A stretch of 64,000 nt of DNA from Phycisphaerae bacterium. Its GTDB lineage: Bacteria > Planctomycetota > Phycisphaerae > UBA1845 > PWPN01. A model generated the notes under the pieces. The model made no database searches. It was not told where the DNA came from and saw only the letters and a list, made by a program, of their open reading frames with translations. Both the position numbers and the translations under genes were made by a program. The stretch covers positions 62,001 to 126,000 of the forward strand of contig DAOOIV010000004.1 in NCBI GenBank assembly GCA_035384605.1, in the 5' to 3' direction. Positions 25,866-35,124 of the stretch are shown here, piece after piece (position 1 is the first letter of the stretch; the number at the start of each line of letters is the position of its first letter).

Positions 25866-27518
25866 TCACCAGAATATCACATAGATGATCAGATACATGA
25901 TTGCCGCGATAACGGCCCAGAAGCCGACGGTCTGATACCATGGATACTGCCCGCGATGCTCCGGCGAAGGCAGGTTGAGCGACGGTCTCCAGACATACGG
26001 GGCGACGGCCTCCGCCGGCGCCGGCCTCGTCAGCAGGCTGACCGCGATCATGAAGACGGCCGCCGCGATCCAAAGCACGAAGGCAAAGTTGAACAGGTGA
26101 ATTCTGCCTGAGATGAATGGCAGTCGCAGCCAGTTGTCATCGGGATTGCCCCAGACGAACGGCACTGCGACGAAAGGCGCGGCCAAGACAAACGTTGCGG
26201 TCGCCGCCTTGGCGGTCGTGCGCTTCCACAACGCCCCATAGGTAAACGCCAGCATGATCGGGATGGCCAGAATACACCAGGCATTTTGCGAGTAGGTGAA
26301 GATATAGCGGTAGCTGCTCGCCAGCAGGGTCAGCGGGAACGCGACGAGCAGGGTAACCAAACCGACCAGTCTGCCGACGCGAACCAGTTCGCGATCACTT
26401 GCGGCCGGACGCAGCCAGCGTCGGTGAATGTCGATCGTGTAGACGCTGGCGGTGGCGTTCACGATGGCGCTCACGCTCGACATGATCGCCCCCAGGACGG
26501 CGGCGACCAGAAAGCCTCGAAGCCCCGGACCCAGCAGGAACTGCGCAAGATGCGGGTACGTGGCATTGGCGTCGGGCTGGCCGTCCGGTGTGAGCGGCAG
26601 GGCCGGCAGCACGCCCTGCTTCAGAAGGTCACTTGCGATGTAGCCGGGAAAGGCGAAGCAAAGAGTCAGAACCGGCCCAAGGAAGGCCGTCAAGAGCACA
26701 CCCATGCGACCGTGGCGTTCGTCTTTGGCCCCGAGGCAGGACTGAACGTAGAACTGATTCGTGCAGCAGTACCAGACGTTGGTTGACAACATCAGCAGGA
26801 TCACTCCGGGCCAAGGCACGTAGGGGTCATCCATCGGCCGGATGAGATGTGCCGAGCCTGCGTCCCGCATTCGTTCCAACAGCCCGGACCACCCACCGGG
26901 TACCTCGTTGAGCCCCGCCCCGAAAAGCGTGAGACCGCCGGCGAGCAGCAGGATGCACTGAAAGGTGTCCGTCCATGCGACCGAGGACATGCCGCCGTAA
27001 ACGGTGTAGATGCCCGTGAACACGGCCAGGATCGCCGTGCCCAGAATCGGCGGGATTCCCAGGAAGTACTTCATCGCCGTGGCACCCAGCGCCAGCACCA
27101 TGACCAGCGTAACGCAGGCGTTGTTGAAGACGGTGTACACGGCAAAAAGCAGACGCGTCGTCTTGTTGTACCGCTTCTCAAGGTATTCGGGAATCGTCGT
27201 CGTGCCGCTGCGCAGATACAGCGGCAGGAACACGAAAATCATCAGCGTCAGGGAAGGGTACACACCCAGATCCCAGTTCGAGACCACCAACCCGGCCCCG
27301 AAGCCGTATCCGACCTCGCCCAGCATTTGCTCAGCGCTGATGCTTGCCGCGACCATGGTGAAGCCGACCACCCACCACGGCAGCGACCGCTCGGCGATGA
27401 AGAACTCTTTGGATCCCCCTTTGGCTTTTCTTGCTGACCACAACCCGATGGCCAACGTAAGGATAAAATAGATAATGATGATGGCATAATCGACAGGCTG
27501 GTAACTGCTTGCGAGCAT
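25866..27518 (-). CDS. Sodium/solute symporter (SSS family)
   Basis: 550 residues, about 13-14 membrane helices, the size of SGLT-type carriers. Signatures include DYAIIIIYFILTLAIGLW, FFIAERSLPWWVVGFTMVA, TTTIPEYLEKRYNK and AVFTGIYTVYGGMSSVAWTD (as short blocks). Members take up sugars or related solutes with sodium. The gene is divergent from a mutarotase-fold gene and a dehydrogenase gene, which suggests a sugar or sugar acid as substrate. The downstream lipoprotein probably captures the same ligand. Confidence 0.92.
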   Translation of the reverse strand: MLASSYQPVDYAIIIIYFILTLAIGLWSARKAKGGSKEFFIAERSLPWWVVGFTMVAASISAEQMLGEVGYGFGAGLVVSNWDLGVYPSLTLMIFVFLPLYLRSGTTTIPEYLEKRYNKTTRLLFAVYTVFNNACVTLVMVLALGATAMKYFLGIPPILGTAILAVFTGIYTVYGGMSSVAWTDTFQCILLLAGGLTLFGAGLNEVPGGWSGLLERMRDAGSAHLIRPMDDPYVPWPGVILLMLSTNVWYCCTNQFYVQSCLGAKDERHGRMGVLLTAFLGPVLTLCFAFPGYIASDLLKQGVLPALPLTPDGQPDANATYPHLAQFLLGPGLRGFLVAAVLGAIMSSVSAIVNATASVYTIDIHRRWLRPAASDRELVRVGRLVGLVTLLVAFPLTLLASSYRYIFTYSQNAWCILAIPIMLAFTYGALWKRTTAKAATATFVLAAPFVAVPFVWGNPDDNWLRLPFISGRIHLFNFAFVLWIAAAVFMIAVSLLTRPAPAEAVAPYVWRPSLNLPSPEHRGQYPWYQTVGFWAVIAAIMYLIIYVIFW

Positions 27519-27608
27519 TCAGCACGTCTCCATGGGGCGGACCTGCTTATACCGCTGGAAGTGTAACCGTGTTATCATCCCGGGTCCAATCGAAAAGGAG
27601 ACGGTCTC

Positions 27609-28604
27609 GTGGGCTATGTTCGATTCGAGAAGGACTGGAAGCTCAACGAATGCAGCGTTCTGCGGATCGAGAGCGACGTGCTGCGGATTGATGTGCTGCC
27701 TCAACTGGGCGGCAAGATCTATCATTGGGTCCACAAGCCGACCGACCGCGACTTCCTGTGGCAGCATCCTCGGATCATGCCGAGAATCATGCCGTCCGGG
27801 ATGAACTACGACGACAATTTCAGCGGCGGCTGGGACGAGCTGTTCCCCAACGGGGAGGCCGGGCCTTACAACCACGAGATGTACCCCGATCATGGCGAAT
27901 ACTGGACCCGACCTTTCGAGTGGGAAGTCCTGCAAAGTCGGACCGAGCTGACATTGCACCTCTGGGCCGAAGGGGGTGTCACGCCGACGCGAATGGAACG
28001 ATGGATGACCCTGGCGGCATCATCGCCCGTCGTCCGCGTGAAGTATCGCTTGAGCCACCTCGGTCGTCATGGTTTCGACTACGTCTGGTCGATCCATCCG
28101 GCTTTGTCCGTCGGCCCGCAGTCAGAGTTCGTCATTCCCGCCGGAAAGGGCATCATTGGCAGTCCGGGGCTGGGCCGGTTGGCCGCGGAACCGTTGGAGT
28201 TCAACTGGCCGCAGGTCCCCGGCCGTGACGGCAAGCTGTTCGATATGAGCCGTGTCCCGGCGGGGGTGGATGTGCCGCATTTCGAGATGGTCTACCTGAC
28301 CGAATTGCACGAGGGCTGGTATGCCCATCTTGACCACGCGACGCGCAGCGGTTTCGGTCTGGCTTTTGACAACCAGCTCTTCAATACTCTATGGTTGTTC
28401 GCCACCTACGGGGGATGGCGAGGCCTCTGCACGGTCATTCCCGAGGCCGCGACCGGCTTTCCTGGTGATCTGGCGACCGCCTCCACGAGCGGGAGGTGTG
28501 GTCACCTGGACTCCGGGCAGGTCGTGGAGACGGAGACGGCCGCGGTAGTATTCACGGGACGCGACCGGATTGAGCATATCAGCATAGACGGGCGCGTCAG
28601 ATAG
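27609..28604 (+). CDS. Galactose-mutarotase-fold protein (DUF5107/aldose epimerase-like)
   Basis: 331 residues. The first part reads VLPQLGGKIYHWVHKPTDRDFLW, the strand pattern of aldose 1-epimerase folds; further blocks are GGWDELFPNGEAG, SRTELTLHLWAEGG, VKYRLSHLG and FDYVWSIHPALSVG. It may interconvert sugar anomers or only bind sugars. A good ribosome site AAAGGAGA lies before the GTG start. It begins a plus-strand pair with the short-chain dehydrogenase (12-base gap), divergent from the symporter. TATCAT at 27573-27578 is a possible -10. Confidence 0.72.
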   Translation: MGYVRFEKDWKLNECSVLRIESDVLRIDVLPQLGGKIYHWVHKPTDRDFLWQHPRIMPRIMPSGMNYDDNFSGGWDELFPNGEAGPYNHEMYPDHGEYWTRPFEWEVLQSRTELTLHLWAEGGVTPTRMERWMTLAASSPVVRVKYRLSHLGRHGFDYVWSIHPALSVGPQSEFVIPAGKGIIGSPGLGRLAAEPLEFNWPQVPGRDGKLFDMSRVPAGVDVPHFEMVYLTELHEGWYAHLDHATRSGFGLAFDNQLFNTLWLFATYGGWRGLCTVIPEAATGFPGDLATASTSGRCGHLDSGQVVETETAAVVFTGRDRIEHISIDGRVR

Positions 28605-28615
28605 GAGCTGCCCAC

Positions 28616-29386
28616 ATGGGTCTTCTGGACGGCGAAGTTGCGATCATAACCGGGGCGGGAACGGGAATCGGTGCCGCAACGGCTCTCCGCTTCGTCCAAG
28701 AAGGGGCGTCGGTTGTGATGGTCGGCAGACGACGCGAGAAGCTGGAGGAAACAGCCAGAGCCGCAGGCCGAACCGACCGGCTGGCCGTCGTGCCGGGCGA
28801 TGTTCGCGACCAGAAGACGGTCGACGCCGCGATTGCGGCCGCGACCAAGCTCGGAGGGCTGCATGTGGTCGTCAACAATGCCGCCGTCGCCTACCCTGTG
28901 GGGTTTCCCGACGCCGACTTTGAGACCTGGCGGGACATTTTCGACATCATCGTGGTGGGTGCGTTTCGTTTCTGTCGGGAGGCGGCCAGGGTGATGATCG
29001 CAAACAAGACGCCTGGACGGTTGGTCAACGTGACCAGCATCCATGGCACGCAGGCCGAGCCGGGGGCTTCGGGATATGGGGCCGCCAAGGCGGCGGTCAA
29101 CCAGTTCAGCCGAGCCCTGTCGGTGGAACTCGCTCCGCACAACATTCGCGTCAACGCCGTCGCGCCGGGCTTTGTTGACACGCCGATGTCGGTCTACAAC
29201 GGCAGGAACGAGCTGGAAAGCGACTGGTTCAAGAGGTTCTACGTGGAAGCGCGCAAAATCCCGATGGCCCGTGCGGGAAGGCCGGAGGAAATCGCCTCGG
29301 CCATCCTGTTCCTCGCCTGCCGGGAGTCAAGCTACATAACCGGTCATGTGATGATCGTCGACGGAGGCCTGACGGTGACATTCTAA
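28616..29386 (+). CDS. Short-chain dehydrogenase/reductase (SDR)
   Basis: 256 residues, a classical SDR. Cofactor motif TGAGTGIGAA (13-22), NNAAV (about 87-91), catalytic Ser in VTSIHG, YGAAK (Tyr-x3-Lys) and VAPGFVDTPM. An Arg (VMVGRR) after strand 2 suggests NADP preference. Likely oxidises a sugar or sugar alcohol given its neighbours. The TAA stop is the first part of a dispersed repeat whose hairpin and T-run would terminate this transcript. Confidence 0.92.
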   Translation: MGLLDGEVAIITGAGTGIGAATALRFVQEGASVVMVGRRREKLEETARAAGRTDRLAVVPGDVRDQKTVDAAIAAATKLGGLHVVVNNAAVAYPVGFPDADFETWRDIFDIIVVGAFRFCREAARVMIANKTPGRLVNVTSIHGTQAEPGASGYGAAKAAVNQFSRALSVELAPHNIRVNAVAPGFVDTPMSVYNGRNELESDWFKRFYVEARKIPMARAGRPEEIASAILFLACRESSYITGHVMIVDGGLTVTF

Positions 29387-29476
29387 GGGGACCGCCTTTT
29401 TGCGGGCCGCAATTGAAGCGCCCCGTGCCACAGACACGTGCGCGCACAAATCGCACATCTGACAGGAGAGAGAGCC
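29383..29476 (+). repeat. Dispersed element, copy 3 (divergent)
   Basis: Begins CTAAGGGGACCGCC, then TTTTTGCGGGCCGCAA, matching the start of copies at 36241-36145 and 49406-49310 (both on the minus strand). The rest is more divergent but still alignable (CAGACACGTGCGCGCA against CAGAAACATGCGCGCA in copy 2; a GGAGAGAG end against GGAAGAGAC). It contains the stop codon of the dehydrogenase gene, and its T-run makes it terminator-like, although one base of the hairpin found in the other copies is missing here. Confidence 0.7.
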
Positions 29477-29527
29477 AGAACGCTGCAGGCAGGACTCTCT
29501 TGGCAGGCGCTGCCTTGATCAGATGTT

Positions 29528-30517
29528 TCACGCGGGCAATTCGCCAAAGATTTCCTCGATTACATCTTTGAGTGTGATGATGCCCACGAAGCCTCGTCGC
29601 GGATCGTTAACCACGGCCATGGTCTCGTTGGCTCGCTGGAGCTGAATGATGGCCCGCGCGGCGGAGTCCTGAGCCTGGAGCGCAATGGGGGGGTGCATGA
29701 AGTTGCTGATACTCGCATCGGTATCGTCGGCGAGCACGTCGCAGACGCTGACGATGCCGGAGACCGTCTTCCCGTCTCGGTCGACGACCGGCATCCGCGA
29801 GTAGCTGTGGCTCCGAACCGCCCGGAGGAATTGACTGCGGTTTGCGGTGATGGGGACGCTGGCCACGCGGCGGCGCGGAATCATGATCGAACCGACGCGG
29901 ACGCTCGACAGATTCATCACTCGCTCGACGATTTCCGCCTGTTCGGTCGTCAGAGCTCCCTCCGCGGCGCCTTCCCGCAAGAGGCCGAGCACCTCACGTC
30001 GTGGGCCGTGCATCCGGCTCTCTGCTTCATGGCCGGACAGCCATATGCTGAACCGTGTGACCTGCCCGAGAAGCCAGAGGATGCCCGTCTGACGGAGCAC
30101 CAGGATCATGGCTCGCAGCGGCCGGGCGCAACGGTACATCAGCCGATCGGCTTCCGCTCGGAACCAGTTCTTCGGGACGACGTCGGCGAAGACGAATCCC
30201 AGCGGGGAGAGCATGGCGGCCGTGTAGAACTCCACCTTCGAGGACTCGACGCCAATGCCGCAGGCCATCAGAAACGTGGCCGCGACTGTCAGCAGATAAT
30301 TCGCGAGATTGTTGCCGAGAACGATACCGAGAATGCTTTCGTCCTGGCGGTCGGTGAGATCGATCAGCGCGCGGGCATCGAGTGCTTCGAGGCGTTCGGC
30401 GCGAAGCCTCAGGCGGACTCGATTGACGCAGTAAAGGCCCATTTCAACCCCGGAAAAAAAGCCTGATATGGCCAGAGTGACTGCGGTTGCAAATGTGCCC
30501 AGCAGGAGCGCGATCAT
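29528..30517 (-). CDS. CNNM/HlyC-type membrane protein with CBS domains
   Basis: 329 residues. The N-terminal DUF21/CNNM domain has several helices (ALLLGTFATAVTLAISGFFS, ILGIVLGNNLANYLLTVAAT) and the C-terminal half has two CBS repeats (VASVPITANRSQFLRAV..SRMPVVDRDGKTVSGIVSV; ARAIIQLQRANETMAVVND..GFVGIITLKDVIEEIFGEL, quoted as fragments). Lacks the CorC/HlyC C-terminal domain found in its neighbour. Family members are implicated in magnesium or other ion efflux. ATG 30517 has GAGGAG upstream and overlaps the stop of the upstream paralogue by four bases. Confidence 0.88.
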   Translation of the reverse strand: MIALLLGTFATAVTLAISGFFSGVEMGLYCVNRVRLRLRAERLEALDARALIDLTDRQDESILGIVLGNNLANYLLTVAATFLMACGIGVESSKVEFYTAAMLSPLGFVFADVVPKNWFRAEADRLMYRCARPLRAMILVLRQTGILWLLGQVTRFSIWLSGHEAESRMHGPRREVLGLLREGAAEGALTTEQAEIVERVMNLSSVRVGSIMIPRRRVASVPITANRSQFLRAVRSHSYSRMPVVDRDGKTVSGIVSVCDVLADDTDASISNFMHPPIALQAQDSAARAIIQLQRANETMAVVNDPRRGFVGIITLKDVIEEIFGELPA

Positions 30518-31800
30518 GGGCAGTCTCCTCCGGGCTTCCCATCGACAGGCGCGGCACTCGATCCACCGTCGACGAGTTCCAGCAAAACCCATTCGATACG
30601 TCGTCCCCGAAGTGCCTCAACCGTCAGGACTAGGTTACCCAGCCGGAGCTTGTCCCCGACGGCCGGCAGCCGGCCCAGCCGAGCGAGAATCAGACCCGCC
30701 AGGGTGGTTACCTCCTCGTCCAGCCGGCTCATCTTGAACTGCTCGGACCAGTCATGGATGCTCATCCCGCCGGAGACGCGGTAACGTCGCTCATCAAGCC
30801 GGACCCAGAGTCTGTCCTGCTCCGATTCCCCCTCAGTACCCAACCCGCCCCCAATCAGCTTCGCGATGTCGTCCACCGTGACCAGACCCACCACGCCGCC
30901 GAACTCGTCAACCGCAATGGCGAGCTGCGTCTTCTTCCGGCGGAACTCCTCGATCAATTGGGTGATGGTGACCACTTCGGGGACATAATGGGCCGGCCGG
31001 ATCAGTTGTGCGAGCGGACGGCCGGGGTGCAGCAGCAGATCCTTGGCATAGATGATTCCGGCAATCCGATCGATGTCCTTGTCGTAAACCGGTATCTTGG
31101 TGAATTCATGCTTCCGCATCAGCCGTTCGAGGTCATGCGGGTTTCCGTGAACGTCATAGGCGATCATGTCCACCCGGGGAATCATGATGTCCTTGGTCCG
31201 CAACTCGCCGAGCTGAATGACCTGGTCGAGCATGGCGTTTTCGTGAGCGTCGATCACGCGGTGCCGCTCCGACATCTCGACCAGTTCGCGCAGCTCCTCA
31301 ACGGTGACGTATTCGTCAGGCTTGGGTGTGCCGACCAAGAGACGAGTCAGCGGTTCGACCAGCAGCGTTCCGAGCAACGCACGAAACGGGGTCAGAATGA
31401 CCTGGGTAAACCGGACCATGGGAGCCAGACGAGGGGCCAGCGGAACCCTCAGCAGAATCGCGGCTCCCTTCGGCAGGATTTCTCCGAACAACGTGACCAG
31501 GATAGGCGAAGCCAACCCGATGATCGGGACCAGGGCCGAATTTCTGCCGAGCACTGACTGCGACAGCGACAGACTGGCGGCGAAAATGAACAGGTTGATC
31601 GACACGTTGCCGATCATCAGCGTCAGCAGCAGCCGGCGCGGATGACGCATCAGGTCGGCGACCATCTGCCTCGACGGCCGTTTATCCTGGCGGAACCGCA
31701 TCAATTCATGGCGACTCAGCGAGAACAGGGCTGTTTCGGCCCCGCTGAAGAACGCTGATGCCAGCAGCAGAATCAGAAGCAGTAGAATTTTGAAACCCAT
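30514..31800 (-). CDS. CNNM/HlyC-type hemolysin-family transporter with CBS and CorC domains
   Basis: 428 residues: DUF21/CNNM membrane domain (FFSGAETALFSLSRHELMRF, GEILPKGAAI), two CBS domains (IMIPRVDMIAYDVHGNP, FTKIPVYDKDIDRIAGIIYA; LAIAVDEFGGVVGLVTVDD) and a C-terminal CorC_HlyC domain (RYRVSGGMSIHDWSEQF, LAGLILARLGRLPAVGDK). Likely an ion transporter or its regulator in the inner membrane. First of a two-gene minus-strand operon of paralogues, a common arrangement for this family. Confidence 0.92.
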   Translation of the reverse strand: MGFKILLLLILLLASAFFSGAETALFSLSRHELMRFRQDKRPSRQMVADLMRHPRRLLLTLMIGNVSINLFIFAASLSLSQSVLGRNSALVPIIGLASPILVTLFGEILPKGAAILLRVPLAPRLAPMVRFTQVILTPFRALLGTLLVEPLTRLLVGTPKPDEYVTVEELRELVEMSERHRVIDAHENAMLDQVIQLGELRTKDIMIPRVDMIAYDVHGNPHDLERLMRKHEFTKIPVYDKDIDRIAGIIYAKDLLLHPGRPLAQLIRPAHYVPEVVTITQLIEEFRRKKTQLAIAVDEFGGVVGLVTVDDIAKLIGGGLGTEGESEQDRLWVRLDERRYRVSGGMSIHDWSEQFKMSRLDEEVTTLAGLILARLGRLPAVGDKLRLGNLVLTVEALRGRRIEWVLLELVDGGSSAAPVDGKPGGDCP

Positions 31801-31943
31801 AACCTCCGTGCCCGCCCGGATAACACCGCCGGCCGATGGGGTGTCAGAAGGACGAGCCAGAGTGTACCGTCTCCGCCAACGCTCGCAAAACGGCGGGGTG
31901 TCCTCAACTTGAAGGCGGGCCAGACCTCGAGCATGATGAGGTC

Positions 31944-33056
31944 ATGGCCGCCCGCTTGCTCCATGCTGTGCACGAGTCGACCTCTGAGGACGCCCTTGCG
32001 CACCTTTCTCTCCTCCTGAACCGGTTGCCGCCCGAGCGTTTCTCGCAAGCTGTTCTCATGATCGGACGACCGGCCCCGGTGCTGCGCCTACCGCCGGCGG
32101 TGCCGATCGAGCGCGTGCACGGCTGCTCCTTGATGCCCATGCTTCCGGGTGCGCGGGCTGTCCGGCTGTTGCGGCGGAAGTCCTTCGATCTGCTGTTGAT
32201 GTGGGACTGGTCACCATACCTCGACTTCAGCCGCGAGGGCAGCGATCAGCCGTCGCTGACGATCCTGTCCAGCCCTATCGGAATGCCCGGCATTCTTTTC
32301 GGGCATCTGATGAGGCGAAAACGCGCTCAGCAGACAAATTTTGTATGTCTGAGCGATTCAGTCAGAGAACAACTGATTCGCTTGGGTTTGAAGAGTGACA
32401 GCGTGCGGGTCATCAGGCCCAGCGTCGATCCGGCGGAGATTCGTCATGCAGATCGGCAACGTGTCAGATCGGAAATGGGCCTCCCGGCGGATGCGCGAGT
32501 CTTGCTGACCGCTTGCCCGCCCGGAAGGAAAGGAGGGCAGTATGCTGCCGTTTGGGCTGCAGCGATTCTGCACCAGATCTGGCCGGATGTCCGAATGATC
32601 CTGCCAGGTGGGTTTCGTGGCGACGGGCGGGCAAGGCACCTCAGCGAGGAGTGTTACTGCCCACAGATCTTCCGAATTGCAGCCGAGCAATACGGGCCGG
32701 CCGATCTCCTCGCAGCCAGTGACATGTTCATATGGCCCGATGACCAGAGTCATTCAACCGGCTGGTTGGCTTGGGCAATGGCGGCCGGGATACCGATTGT
32801 TGCGACCGACGGTCCGAGCGTCCGAGAGCTGATTCGCGACGGGCAGACGGGCTTTCTGGTGGGTTCCTCGCAACCCCACGCCTTGGCCACCCGGATTCGC
32901 ACGGCCTGGGAGGATGCCGAGGCCCGCCGCCGCTGCGCTCAGGAGGCCTTGCGCCAGGCCGATCAAATGTGCTGCGCCCAGAAGTGCCTCGATGCTTACG
33001 TGTCGCTCATGGAGCAACTGCTGTTGCCCTGTGAGAGAAAAACGTTCCGGCGATAG
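31944..33056 (+). CDS. Glycosyltransferase, group 1-like (GT4 type)
   Basis: 370 residues. The C-terminal half has the GT-B fold pattern: VRVIRPSVDP, LLTACPPGRKGGQY, VRMILPGGFRGDGR, ADLLAASDMFIWPDD and MAAGIPIVATDGPSVRELIRDG (nucleotide-sugar site with a His/Ser where an E-x7-E motif is usual), then GFLVGSSQPHALA. It would transfer a sugar from a nucleotide donor in envelope glycan synthesis. ATG 31944 is chosen; an upstream in-frame codon at 31836 would add 36 residues without family likeness. The 3' end overlaps a minus-strand gene by 61 bases. Confidence 0.8.
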   Translation: MAARLLHAVHESTSEDALAHLSLLLNRLPPERFSQAVLMIGRPAPVLRLPPAVPIERVHGCSLMPMLPGARAVRLLRRKSFDLLLMWDWSPYLDFSREGSDQPSLTILSSPIGMPGILFGHLMRRKRAQQTNFVCLSDSVREQLIRLGLKSDSVRVIRPSVDPAEIRHADRQRVRSEMGLPADARVLLTACPPGRKGGQYAAVWAAAILHQIWPDVRMILPGGFRGDGRARHLSEECYCPQIFRIAAEQYGPADLLAASDMFIWPDDQSHSTGWLAWAMAAGIPIVATDGPSVRELIRDGQTGFLVGSSQPHALATRIRTAWEDAEARRRCAQEALRQADQMCCAQKCLDAYVSLMEQLLLPCERKTFRR

Positions 33057-33361
33057 GCATGGACCGCCGAGGGGAAATCGCCGCTCATCAGGCTGGCGCA
33101 GGCCAGCAGCGCCAGATCTTCTGAGCATGCCTCCAGGGAAAGCAATTCCCGTGTGAGTTCCGCCGCCCGGCGATACCATCCTCTGGCGTAACAGCGACGG
33201 GCGTGTGCCCGCAGGTTGTCGACGCGGCTCTCCAGAACGATCAATGACGACAGGTCGCTCTTGCAGCGATAGCAGACCGATTCCGCCTGCCGGGGGGCAT
33301 TGCAGGTCGGGCAGCGCTCACGACCTTTCCCAAAGGCATCCGATCCGGAGAGGTCGTTCAT
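32996..33361 (-). CDS. Small zinc-ribbon protein, last gene of the DnaK cluster
   Basis: 121 residues. The N-terminus holds a zinc ribbon, CPTC...CYRC (residues 17-33), followed by helical pairs like TPR units (ARGWYRRAAELTRELLSLE, LALLACASLMSGDFPSAVHA). Start overlaps the dnaK stop by four bases (ATGA), so it is the final gene of the TPR/J-like/GrpE/DnaK operon and is probably a client-binding accessory. Its 3' end runs 61 bases into the convergent glycosyltransferase gene. No named family recognised. Confidence 0.7.
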   Translation of the reverse strand: MNDLSGSDAFGKGRERCPTCNAPRQAESVCYRCKSDLSSLIVLESRVDNLRAHARRCYARGWYRRAAELTRELLSLEACSEDLALLACASLMSGDFPSAVHAYRRNVFLSQGNSSCSMSDT

Positions 33362-35124
33362 TTCGACTCCTCCAGATAGTATAAAATGCTGTCAAGTTCC
33401 TGGGCGGCTCGATCTGCATCTTCCCGGTCATTCTTCTCTATGGCATCGTGAATCCGCTGAAGCAGTCCCAGGACCTCTTCACGATCCTTGCCGGCCACGT
33501 CCTTGAGCGCCGCATGTGCCCGCCGCACGACCTCCCGTGCCGGGTGATCGGATTCCGCCGCCTCCGAAACGGCATCGGCCTCGGGCGCGGATGCCTGTTC
33601 TTGTTCGTCATCTCCGAACAGAACCCGCAGCCTTCGGGCCGCATCGGCCATTTCTGTTTTCTCGAAACGGCTCATCGCATTGTCAATGACAATCTGCTTT
33701 TGCCGCCCCGTCTTCTTTTCCTGAGCGGTCACCTTGAGCATCCCGTTCAAATCAAGGTCCAGCCGGCAGGTAATCGGGCTCTGAGGCGGCCCCTTGCTCA
33801 AGCCCTCGATCGTGAACCGACCGATGCGCACGTTCTTGAGCGCGTCGGGATGTTCACCTTGAAAAACCTCAATGACCGCTCGCTCCTGGTCCTCGCAGAC
33901 CGTGTAGTACACCTCCGTTCGTGATGCCGGCAACGGTGTGTTTTTATGGATGATCGGACTGAAGCAGTAGGGATAAGGCAGGCCGAAACGCTCACCCAGG
34001 CAATTGATGCCGAAGGTGTGGGGCGTTACGTCAACCAGCACGGCGGAGACGCTCTCGCCTTGGATGATGCCTGCCTGGATCGCCGCTCCCATGGCAACGC
34101 AGAGATCGGGGTCCACCTCCTGGTGGGGATGTCGGCCGGTGCGATTCCGCAATTCCTCGCTGACAAGAGGCGTTCGTGTGGCCCCGCCGGCCAGAACGAT
34201 TCGGTCGATTTGGCCCGCAGTCAGGCCGGCGTCCTTCAAGGCCACCTGTACCGCTTCCATGGTCTTGTCGATCAGCGGACGGATCATTTCCTCGTAGTCG
34301 CCTCGGCTCAATTCCATCGACAGGTTAAGAGGAATCCCGTCTTTCTCACAGATGAACTCCTCGTTGACCTGAGCGTATGGCGTGGTTGACAAGAGAATCT
34401 TGGCCTGTTCCACCGCCCGCCACAATCGCGAATGAGCCCGGGGGTCGGCCCGGAGGTCGACGCCGTGTTGCTCTTGGAAGCGGCCGGCCACGTGCTCGAT
34501 GAGCAGGGCATCAAAGTCGTCGCCTCCCAAGTGCGTGTCTCCGTGGCTGGACAGCACCTCGATCACGCCTTGTTCGATCCTCACGATGCTTACGTCGAAC
34601 GTTCCGCCGCCGAGATCGTACACCATGACCTTCTGCGGCGCGGATTGTCCAGCCTCATAGACCAGCGACGCCGCAGTGGGCTCGTTCAGGATCCGCACGA
34701 CCTCCAAACCGGCCAACTCGCCGGCCTCACGGGTCGCCTGACGCTGGGCGTCGTTGAAGTACGCGGGGACGGTTATCACTGCCTTGCCGACCGGGCGGCC
34801 AAGGTGACGTTCCGCCCGGTTCTTGAGCGTTCGCAGAATGATCGCAGACACTTCCTGCGGAGAGAACTCCTGGTCCCCCATGCGCAGTTTCACGTCCTCG
34901 CCCATGCGCCGCTTGACCGAACGGATCGTTCGATCGGGAGCCAGCAGCCACTGGTTTCTCGCCGGCTCACCGACCAACAGCCGCCCATCGTCGGCCAGGC
35001 CGACCATCGAGGGAAGAATGGCCTGTCCGTTTTCGGTCAGCACGCGAGGGCGGCCGTTTTCGAGAACCGCCACCTCCGAATTGGTGGTCCCCAAATCAAT
35101 GCCGATGATCGGTTCCGAGCTCAT
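33358..35124 (-). CDS. Hsp70 family chaperone (DnaK-like)
   Basis: 588 residues, about 50 shorter than E. coli DnaK. ATPase domain: IGIDLGTTNSEVAVLENGR, VGKAVITVPAYFNDAQRQAT, VVRILNEPTAASLVYEAG, VYDLGGGTFDVSI, VLAGGATRTPLVSE. Substrate domain: VLVDVTPHTFGINCLG, PRNTPLP-like NTPLPASRTEVYYT and a shortened lid ending LDSILYYLEESK. It refolds or remodels client proteins with ATP. It overlaps grpE upstream and a zinc-ribbon gene downstream, both by four bases. Because it sits with a nonstandard J-like protein and a large TPR protein, it is probably a specialised Hsp70 rather than the main one; the symbol dnaK is therefore left out. Confidence 0.95.
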   Translation of the reverse strand: MSSEPIIGIDLGTTNSEVAVLENGRPRVLTENGQAILPSMVGLADDGRLLVGEPARNQWLLAPDRTIRSVKRRMGEDVKLRMGDQEFSPQEVSAIILRTLKNRAERHLGRPVGKAVITVPAYFNDAQRQATREAGELAGLEVVRILNEPTAASLVYEAGQSAPQKVMVYDLGGGTFDVSIVRIEQGVIEVLSSHGDTHLGGDDFDALLIEHVAGRFQEQHGVDLRADPRAHSRLWRAVEQAKILLSTTPYAQVNEEFICEKDGIPLNLSMELSRGDYEEMIRPLIDKTMEAVQVALKDAGLTAGQIDRIVLAGGATRTPLVSEELRNRTGRHPHQEVDPDLCVAMGAAIQAGIIQGESVSAVLVDVTPHTFGINCLGERFGLPYPYCFSPIIHKNTPLPASRTEVYYTVCEDQERAVIEVFQGEHPDALKNVRIGRFTIEGLSKGPPQSPITCRLDLDLNGMLKVTAQEKKTGRQKQIVIDNAMSRFEKTEMADAARRLRVLFGDDEQEQASAPEADAVSEAAESDHPAREVVRRAHAALKDVAGKDREEVLGLLQRIHDAIEKNDREDADRAAQELDSILYYLEESK

